A program made the translations under genes and the position numbers. A stretch of DNA of 26,964 nucleotides from Fusarium oxysporum f. sp. lycopersici 4287 (Eukaryota > Ascomycota > Sordariomycetes > Hypocreales > Nectriaceae). Below, one piece after another: positions 19,481 to 26,964 of this stretch (position 1 is the first letter of the stretch; the number at the start of each line of letters is the position of its first letter). The notes beneath the pieces were generated by a model. The model was not told the DNA's origin, ran no database searches, and saw only the letters and a program-made list of their open reading frames with translations. The stretch spans positions 2,840,272-2,867,235 of the forward strand of contig NC_030995.1 in NCBI RefSeq assembly GCF_000149955.1. Direction: 5' to 3'.

Positions 19481-19759
19481 TGAAGAGAGACGAGCAGAAC
19501 ACATATACGGCCGAGTTGGGAGCGATAGTAGTATTCCTCAGGTGCATGCCTGATGGCTCTGACATTAAGATGTGGTTATTGTAATAAGAAACCGATTGGC
19601 GCTAAGCAATTGCAAAACCATAACAGCAGTCAGGATAAGGCACTATTCGGGAGATCTACAGACATACAAGATATCTAGAAAAAGGTGTCAACACCATTAA
19701 ATGCGCTAGGTATCACCTACAAACGAGTCTTTTACGCTAGGAGTAAAAGTAAAGGCAGA

Positions 19760-20120
19760 ATTACAAAAAGGCATAGATAGTAGATATAAAGCAATAAAAC
19801 CGCTATATTAGGCCTAATCGGCCTAACTAAAAATACTACTAGTATAATATTGGCAGCATATAGTGCGCCTAAAAGCGTTAGCAGCTATTTAAAGCAGTTT
19901 GATAAGGCGCTGCCTGGGAATATAGATATATATATACTATATAACGCCCTAAAGAGATATATATCTGACATCTTAGTCTAACTATAAATAGGAATAGTAT
20001 AGGTTAATAGATATTTATATAAGATAGGCGCAGCAGAGATACAGATATATAACTGCAGCTAGAAAGAAGAATTAGTTAACTATTTCCTCTTTAAGTATCT
20101 ACAGTAAGATATATAACTAG
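19760..20120 (+). mobile_element. RIP-degraded LINE ORF2 C terminus
   Basis: Plus-strand translation keeps one frame with substitution-type stops: SSYLKQFDKALPGN, LYNALKRYISDILV*L*IGIV*VNRYLYKIGAAEIQIYNCS*KEELVNYFLFKYLQ*DI (read in segments between 19880 and 20110). This matches the end of Tad1-like LINE ORF2 proteins, including the region of the CxCG...H.L..C knuckle. Its key Cys/Gly positions are now Asn/Ser/Tyr. Transition changes and AT-richness indicate RIP. It is oriented opposite to the LINE remnant at 6406-8020. Confidence 0.7.
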
Positions 20121-20171
20121 AATACATATAAAATTTTAATTTGAAATATTAATTAATTGAGTTGACATGTA

Positions 20172-20426
20172 GTGAGCGCTGTCAAGCAAAACGGCAAGCA
20201 GATCGCTCACCTAAATAACATGATAGCAGTCCGAGCTTACAAAATAGACTTCTTAAAGAAACAAATAGAGGTCCAGAAGCCTACCGGCAGAAAGACCGTG
20301 GATTATGACCCTAACGAGAGGTTTACACAGATCCCAGCGATTGCCTACGCTCATTATGAGGCTGAGAAGGCGCCGGAAAGAGTACCGATCGTGACGCACC
20401 TAAATCACAAGAAAGGTCAATTATAG
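20172..20426 (+). mobile_element. pogo/Fot1-like transposase C-terminal fragment
   Basis: An open frame of 84 codons directly after a TAG, without an ATG start. It shows a Lys/Gln-rich helical stretch (LNNMIAVRAYKIDFLKKQIE) followed by KPTGRKTVDYDPNERFTQIPAI, resembling the coiled tail and DPN-RF---I motif of fungal pogo/Fot1-type transposases. No DDE core or terminal repeats were found nearby. It abuts the LINE remnant, so this is a nest of dead elements. The assignment is tentative. Confidence 0.5.
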
Positions 20427-21242
20427 CTGCACAAAAGGAACAAGAAGGCATAACGAGTAGATTCCAGCCCCAACCCAACTGATTGGACTTTTTTGTTGAG
20501 AAATGATTGAATTTGGTGATGTGTTTATTCTGAAAGTGAGGCAATGGATGGTGGGTGATGGCCAAAGGTAGGGTTGCCTTGTTATTTTATGCCCAGAAAT
20601 AGTTATGCTCAAAGAGTTAATAAAAGTCTAATGTACTTTACACTCTCGAGATTTCCCTTTGTTTTTTGTTTCTCGTTTTACCCTGACATTTACTCGGATG
20701 GGCCTCAATTGCGAGCAACAACTTCATTAGCAAATACTGATCCTCCTTTGGCCTGCGGGTTTTGCTCGCGAGTCTCCGAAAATAAAGATTCAGGCCTCCG
20801 ATTTTGGAGGCAGTGTCCTCTGAAAATGACTACTCTCGAGCAGAAGACAAGAATTTGACGGGCAATGAGGCCAATGATGGCACCTATGAGGTAGCCTGCA
20901 GGCCGATAACTCATAACATGACCGATGTGGTTCGACTCGCGAATGTTCCTCGTAGTATTCTCCCATAAAAGGGTAACATGTATGATACTGAACACGAACG
21001 GTGTACTGCATTAGAAGACATACATATTGCACAGCTCATCTTCTAACACAACGGCCTGGCCACTTCCGAGGATGGTTGCCGAAACAAGTACGTGGCACGC
21101 CAAATCTTCCGTAGATTGGTTAAACAAGGTTAGCTCCCTACTTTTGTATTCGCCGAGGGCAACTGGCCTGCCCAGTCGTCCAAGATTCGAGCTCCCACGC
21201 TCTCCCCAGCCCCTTCCTGTTCTGATTTTTTACGCGAACCCC
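20427..21242. other. Intergenic, no supported gene
   Basis: Normal-composition DNA between the transposon nest and the 3' end of the NADH dehydrogenase. A minus-strand frame at about 20995-20705 has a hydrophobic stretch (GYLIGAIIGLIA), but no start or family match supports it. Confidence 0.4.
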
Positions 21243-22975
21243 TCAGAATCTCGAAATATCGCGGCCAAAAAGCCAAGTCATAATCCAGTGAACCAGAACC
21301 ATGATCTTGTTTCTTATGCTCATGCTTCGAGTAATATAAGCGCCCCTCCATAGGACCCAGGCGAGCCTACCCGTCAGGCCTTCGGACGAACTTTGGGCTA
21401 TGGCACGCCAGCTGCCAATGTAGGCGATTGTGCCGAGATTGAGGAAAACGAAGGGCTTTGATTTGTTACCAACGGCTTTGCAAGAGCCATACTTATTCAG
21501 GGCCTTAGCCAGGTATTTGGCCTGCTGTGAGGCGACCTGTGCGGTGGCGGGGAGCGCCTCGCGCTCCATGACGGCGCAGTCGCCTATGGCGTAGACTTCG
21601 GGGAGGATATCGCTGGGGGCACTGTGGCCGCTCTTGGAGTCGATGGCTTGGGCAGACCCAGTGAAGACGCGGACACGGAGGTGATCATCGACGACAAGAC
21701 CGCCGCTCTTCTCGGCCTTGACAATGTGCCAGGTCTGCTGCTTACACAGCTGCTGTTCCTCTGGGGTGACGGGGGTGCGGATATCCTGTTCGACAAGCCT
21801 GGCAACTAGAGGATTCTGCATCAGACCCGTACTCCAAACAACAATCCCGGCGCCAACCTCATCGTCGTACTCTTGGATCTTGATCTTGAGGCCACCCTTG
21901 CCATCCTCATCCGGACGGATTCTCTGGAGGTGATGCTGAGTCTTTATATGGATGCCTGGCGGCGGAAGGTGTCGATGGTGTAGGAGGATAGCTTCTTATC
22001 GAACATGGGCAGAATCTTAGGTGCAATGTCGTAGACGGTGATGCGAACAAATGGCATGAGGTCAGGGTAGATGCGAGCGAGGTCATCGTGGATGAGGTCG
22101 TGAAGCTCAGCGGCAAACTCTATGCCCGTGGGACCGCCGCCGACGACGGCAAAATGGAGCAGCTTGCGGCACTGCTCGTCGGTCGTGGAAGGGAGTTCCG
22201 CGCGCTCAAAGCACTGTAGGATGCGAAGGCGGATGGAGCGGGCGTCGCCGACGTCGCGGAGGAAGTTTGCATGCTCACGAACACCGGGAATGCCAAAGGT
22301 CTGGGAGTAGGCCCCGACGGCGAAGATGAGTTTGTCATAGGGGACCGTGATCATCTCACCCTTACCCTTGGTGAGAGTCTCCTTGACGGAGCCGGAGGAA
22401 GGGGTTTGAATAACGGACACGGCTGAGGAGCCACTGTCTCTGCCATCATTGTGCGGCGATGATTGAGTGGCGGGTGGAAGTGTGCGAGAGTTGATCTCGT
22501 CAGCATCTGGGTTCGTCTCGACACGGATGGTCCTGTTGGTAAAGTCGACATCATCGGCCCAGCCTTGGTGGAAGCGATCCGGCTGCAGGCGGCGAACGGG
22601 CTCGAGGATGGAGCGGAATTCGAGAGTGCCGACTGAAGTGGATGCCAATAGCGGAGTGAAAACAAAGTAGGAGCGGGGCGAGATGATGATGCGCTCGTAC
22701 TTGGCGGGGTCAAGATTGCGGACCAGCGCGTAGCCAGCCCAGCCGGACCCCAGGACGACGACCCTCTCACGCTTTTTGCGCCCTTCTTTGTATGCTGTTG
22801 CCTTTATTTCGGAGTTGTCGGTTGTTCCTTGAGTGTGCCGTGGAGTATTTGCAGGCCTAGCGGCTGTTGATAGAGAGGTAGAAGAGGCAACAGCAACGTC
22901 TCGGCAAATGAGAAATCGAGAACGAGGGCGGGTCAAGCTCTGCCAGAAGCTCCTGATCAACCTCGAAGACGCCAT
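21243..22975 (-). pseudogene. Alternative (type II) NADH dehydrogenase, one-base frameshift
   Basis: Mitochondrial rotenone-insensitive NADH:ubiquinone oxidoreductase, which feeds electrons to ubiquinone without pumping protons. From the ATG at 22975: an Arg/Ser-rich mitochondrial targeting leader (about 1-45), FAD-binding GSGWAG at 76-81, a low-complexity insertion at about 160-205, NADH-binding VVGGGPTGIEFAAEL at about 277-291, and DTFRRQ at 335-340. There one base is missing around 21955-21958: CAGGC, where CAGGGC would continue as GIHIKTQ. The frame ends at TAA 21946-21944. The rest is open in the next frame to 21243: VWSTGLMQNPLV, AIGDCA, FVFLNLGTIAYIGSWRA, and the amphipathic tail ending WLFGRDISRF. 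Reading through, the protein would be about 577 aa, the normal family size. Everything else is intact, so this is either a very young pseudogene or a sequencing error. Confidence 0.9.
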
Positions 22976-23224
22976 ATCATCTGTGGATCTGATTAATTAA
23001 ACTGTAATGTTTGATATTCGTTGAAGGTAATTAAGAGAAGAAAAATGGAGGGAGTCGAGAAGGCCTGGAAGACTTTCGACAGTATGAACCTACACTGACG
23101 TCATATGGACCAAACCCGGGCCTGAACCTATGCACTCCTACATTATGTCTTGGAATTTCCTTACAAGCTAATTAATTAATCAGTATCAGTATCGGCCTTA
23201 CTAATTAGTACAGCTTGTTGAGAA
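22976..23224. other. Intergenic, 5' flank of the NADH dehydrogenase
   Basis: Short AT-rich upstream region with TTAATTAA-type motifs at 22991 and 23171. No gene seen. Confidence 0.4.
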
Positions 23225-24300
23225 GGCTGGTCGCGTTGGGCTAGACTACTCCTTTAATAGGTTCCAGACCTTATGCAACCGGTCTAAAGAGCTTGAACGC
23301 CTTCTCTATGGCTGGCACATTGTAAGACTGAAGGTAGAGCAGGAATCGGGGGGTTGACATATCTGTCCTTCTGGCAAGGTGGTGACCTGAGACTAATGCT
23401 AGTCCATCCAGGCATGTCGTTATAGTCTCTGGCGGTGGGCTTAATAAAGAGAGGTCTAATATCGTGGAAGAGGTTCGTGAAGGCGGGATCGATGGTCTTG
23501 ACTCCTTTTTGGATGATATAGAAGAGAATGATGGGCTTAGTCTGTTAGAAACGGTTATGTTTATTCGTTCTGGATACTCACGTTATTGGGATTAGCATTG
23601 GCGTTGTTGAGCCAGTATGACCAATTAATTACACTGACAGGCTGCTTCTGAAAGAGGATGCTTGTTAGCAGCTTGGTAAACCTCCCCGACTTGATCACCA
23701 CTGAAGATAAAGGCTTTAATTGCCTAGTTGCAGTGCTTTATGTTGTAGACCTTGGCAGTAACTAAAGTCACAATGCTAAAGTTGTAACCAGCTCCATTTA
23801 TGGCCTAGAAGACGTTAAACTTCTAGTCGATTATCTTGAAAGACCTATTGGTGACGTTTATGGTGAGGATCTGATCCGCAATGATTCTATAGTGACCCTG
23901 GAGCCAGCCACAGCTACCTCCGAGAGTAGGTCCTATGTAGCTAATGCATACATAGGTTCTGGTAACTACGGCTATAAGCACCATGTATTTAACCGATTGA
24001 AGCTGACGTACCTGTCTGCTTTAGCAGCGTAGAAGGTATCGGTAACCTTCTTAGATACCGTTCTGCCACTAATTTTGACCGTCTTTCTATTAGGGAAGAT
24101 CTTCATGTCGTTGAGCTGATTGAGGTAAATCTCGATACTGTGGTCTATTTGACTGAGGGTGGTCATTGCTCTGTGGAGGGTGTTGAACACGAGGAAGGGC
24201 ATGGCTTTCTTATTGGCGAACTTGACCTGAGAGGATACATTAAACGCCCGCTGCAGCCTGAACAAGGTCTGACACTCACCGTCTCGGCAGCCAGTGAAGG
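23225..24300 (-). pseudogene. FAD-linked oxidoreductase (BBE/6-HDNO-like), decayed
   Basis: Remnant of a flavoprotein oxidase with an FAD-binding type 4 domain, a family frequent in fungal secondary metabolism. Minus-strand pieces in order: VKFANKKAMPFLVFNTLHR and VTDTFYAAKAD (24265-24012); a likely 40-nt intron 23972-24011; CISYIGPTLGGSCGWLQGHY, where family members have GGGHG; IADQILTINV; NGAGYNFSIVT; AFIFSGDQV; NWSYWLNNANANPNN; a 40-nt intron 23542-23581 (GTGAGT...AACAG); FYIIQKGVKTIDPAF; MPGWTSISLRSPPCQK; QSYNVPAIEKAFKLF. Stops replace Trp and similar codons (for example WA to TAG-A), and there is at least one frameshift near 23660. The N-terminal part and the C-terminal BBE region are missing or unrecognisable. 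Confidence 0.8.
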
Positions 24301-24429
24301 AAATAGTGTGGCCATGAATAAGATAATGACGATATCGTATTTAATATCATATTGCTTGCATAGTACTTTTATAACATTCAGTGCAAGTAATATCGAAAAC
24401 CATATAATACAGTGCATAGCCGTTTAAAT

Positions 24430-26898
24430 ATTATATAAGTAATATTAAACATAGAGCAAGTAATATATAATATAAGTAATATAAGGTCTTTTCTAATATA
24501 TAAAGAATTATAAAGATCTTAATTTAAAGGACTATTTATTAATAAAATGTAATCTAGTTAGGCTGTTAATCTATACTTAGCTAATACTATCTATATCCTA
24601 GAAAACAGACTGGTATTATAATCCTAGCAGCTTCATTATATATACCCTATATTTTCCACTAATTATTATATAACCTATAAAAACAGATTAGTACTAAGAC
24701 TCTATAATTATAAATAATCTAACATAATTAGTATTAATCTAATATAATTACTACTAATCCTATAATAACCTTACTAATTACTATTATTACCTATCTAATA
24801 TATATATATATTTATTTAAGACTAGATAGACTTAGCTTACTAGCTAGTAATAAGACTTCTTTAAATTAATAAGTTAAATATATATTACTTAATTATTAAG
24901 GGATATAATAATTAACCTACTTAGTATTAATGCTTTATATACTTTATAAATATAAACCTAACATAAATTAGTTTCCCTATTTAAAACTATATTTATATAT
25001 ATTAATAGCTCTTATTTAAAATATACTATATTAAAATAACTAAGTAATATTATACTATTAGAATATCTAGTACTACTAATACTAGACTAGCACCTCTTTA
25101 GACTAAAGCACCCCCTAGTATAGCTAAACTTATAGCTAAAGTCTAGCAGCTATATAATACTATTTATAATTTATAGATGTAAGTTAATAAGTAGCAGAAT
25201 ACTATACTAGCATAATACTAATACTAATAAGCTGCAAGGGAGAGACCTTAGAGAGGCACTTAAGCTGCCCTAAATTAAACCCTTTTAAAGGATAGATAGC
25301 TAATATAATCTTATCCCTTACCTAAATAAAAGGATATTTTTACTTATTTCCCAAATAAACTAAATACTACTATAAAGAAACTACTATTTATTATACCTCT
25401 AATCTAAGGAGATATTAAAGATTAATTTAAACCTATTATAAGGGATTACCTAGAAATTAAAGAGAACCTCTAGGTATAAGATACCTAATATATCTTTAGA
25501 AATTAAGAAAACTATAAATAAGTACTTAAAGATAACTTTTAAGTAATTAATAAAAAATACTAGGCTACTATAGAACTACTTATACTTAAGTAATATAAGT
25601 TATATATTATATATTTAGCCAAGTTCTAATAGCTTACTATAAAGACCTAATAAGATAATAAATCTCTTAGAGAATTTTATTATTAAAGCTTAAAGGAGGA
25701 TATTAAAAATAAATTATATTTAGCTAATAAACCTAATAACTTAATTATATATATTACTATAGTATTTAAGATTAATAAATAATAATATAAATATAAATAA
25801 GAGAAAGCTATATATTAATAAAAAGGAAGTAACTTTAAGTTATATTACCTTAATTGGTAATAAAATAATAACTAAAATAACTCTTAAAACTAAGGATAAT
25901 AAATAAGGAAATTAATTAAGTAATACCTTATAAAGGATATAATTAAGACTTTTTTTTTTTTTTTTCCTTACTATTAGCCTTATATAAGGCTATTAATCTT
26001 TTTAACTTTTCTATAAAGGCTTAAATAGTAAGACCCCTATAGTAGGCTATTATTATAGAGTTTAAAATTATATAAGGTTTATTTGCCTTAATGGCATAAA
26101 TACTGCCTTAGCCAGGTAGTATTAATACTAGCTGCAGGCCTATTACCTCTTAGCAGTTAGGTTACCCTTCTTCCTTTATCCTACCTAAAGAAATACTATG
26201 CCTAGTTTATCTATTATACTTCTAACGTAAGTTTCCTAACCCGGCTTTCCCTTCTAACCCTTCTTACTAACAGCATAATAGCTATACCGCCTTAATACCT
26301 ACTATATAAAATAGCCTATAGCTATATAATTATACCTACTATATAACTAGCTATAACCTTAATCTAGCTATTAGGCCTGCCCTAAATATAGCTAGTAAAG
26401 AAGAACTTAAAGAGATTTATATAATAGTAGCTACTATTAGGAAGAACTTCTTATTAAGGTATAAATCTAACCTTATTAGGATAGCTATCTTTAATTATAG
26501 CCTGATCTAATTAATTAGTTATATAAATTAAAGGCATTATATTAGTTTAATTAATTTAAACTAAGTTAATTTTAAGCTATTAGGTCTTAAGGACCTAAAA
26601 AGAGGCCTAAGAGAAGGTTATTACCTTTAATTAGATTAGGTAGCCTTTCTTACTGCCTTTATAGGTAACTTAATTATATATAAAAAGTGGCTCTTTAATA
26701 TATCTAAAAGGGTTATTATTATCAAGGGGGAGTTACTCCTAAATTAGTAATATATAAACTAGCCTAATTATAGTCTTAAACTATATAAGTATAGAGATAA
26801 GAAGTTTATATATAAAGTTCTAAGATAAATACACGGTAAAGGCAGGGTTCTATAAAGGGAATTAGGTTAACTTTTTATATAGTAATTAGTAAAAGTTA
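24430..26898. mobile_element. 2.5-kb RIP-mutated AT-rich block with dead gypsy element
   Basis: Extremely TA-rich, with CpG and CpA/TpG visibly scarce. Between about 25420 and 25810 one plus-strand frame can be read through many stops: D*FKPIIRDYLE, DT*YIFRN, ATIELL, YLAKF**LTIKT, NKSLREFYY*SLKEDIKNKLYLANKPNNL, which is a Ty3/gypsy gag pattern. It is a different family from the young element at 684-6405. Stops are of the Trp/Gln to stop type and the frame is not shifted, so the damage is by transition, as RIP produces. A 16-base T run is at 25950-25965. LTRs could not be located. The part from 25970 on cannot be assigned with confidence. Confidence 0.7.
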
Positions 26899-26964
26899 CG
26901 CTATCAAGGCTCAGGCTCTGAAACTCGGCATAGAAGGTAGAGAAGTCTCTATCTCTCTGTTTGA
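26899..26964 (-). mobile_element. gag: Fragment of a second copy of the young gypsy gag
   Basis: All 66 bases equal 5364-5429 of the gag gene, in the same orientation. Identity starts abruptly at CGCTATCAAGG. The base before (A at 26898) and everything to its left is unrelated RIP-mutated DNA. It continues beyond the window. Confidence 0.9.

Noticed and set aside
24163..24427. Overlapping frames of 84 and 95 codons
   Set aside because: Shadows over the 5' edge of the FAD oxidoreductase remnant. No separate support.

Overview
The window looks like an accessory, transposon-rich part of a filamentous ascomycete genome, most likely an Aspergillus/Penicillium-type Eurotiomycete. That placement is inferred from gene style: Zn2Cys6 regulators, introns of 40-99 nt with GTRAGT-like donors and CTAAY/CTGAC branch sites, and recognisable fungal protein families. 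Very AT-rich blocks contain dead transposons whose stops sit at former Gln, Arg and Trp codons (CAA/CAG/CGA to TAA/TAG/TGA, TGG to TAG/TGA). This is the signature of repeat-induced point mutation (RIP).

Layout, left to right. 1-338(410): the 5' end of a Zn2Cys6 regulator (minus strand), cut by the window edge. 684-6405: a well-preserved Ty3/gypsy chromovirus on the minus strand, with LTRs, a gag, a pol with protease, RT, RNase H, integrase and chromodomain, a candidate self-priming site and a polypurine tract. A perfect 94-bp tandem duplication lies at its gag/pol junction. 6406-8020: a RIP-degraded LINE (Tad1-like) reverse transcriptase remnant, fused to 8157-8869, a broken BCS1-like AAA ATPase. 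10119-11918: an intact three-exon Zn2Cys6 regulator. 13645-14641: a short-chain dehydrogenase with an early in-frame stop. 15700-16042: a small three-exon gene of the HVA1/TUDOR type that only appears once splicing is considered. 17015-18142: an intact single-exon alpha/beta hydrolase of the HSL type. 18691-18819: a MITE-like element. 18905-19480: a second, broken alpha/beta hydrolase. 19760-20426: a second LINE remnant and a pogo/Fot1-like transposase tail. 21243-22975: a type II NADH dehydrogenase split by a one-base frameshift. 23225-24300: a decayed FAD-linked oxidoreductase. 24430-26898: a 2.5-kb RIP-mutated block holding a different gypsy gag. 26899-26964: the start of another copy of the young gypsy element, identical over 66 bp.

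Apparently intact genes are the two Zn2Cys6 regulators (one partial), the HVA1-like gene, the HSL-type hydrolase and the gypsy pol. Five other host genes are disrupted at different stages: two by one or two lesions only (SDR, NADH dehydrogenase) and three heavily. The region reads as a decaying accessory segment in which old transposons were silenced by RIP while one young chromovirus has escaped it. I see no rRNA, tRNA or CRISPR. The enzyme set (SDR, hydrolases, FAD oxidase, regulator) could be the remains of a small metabolic cluster, but nothing in the sequence proves shared function.
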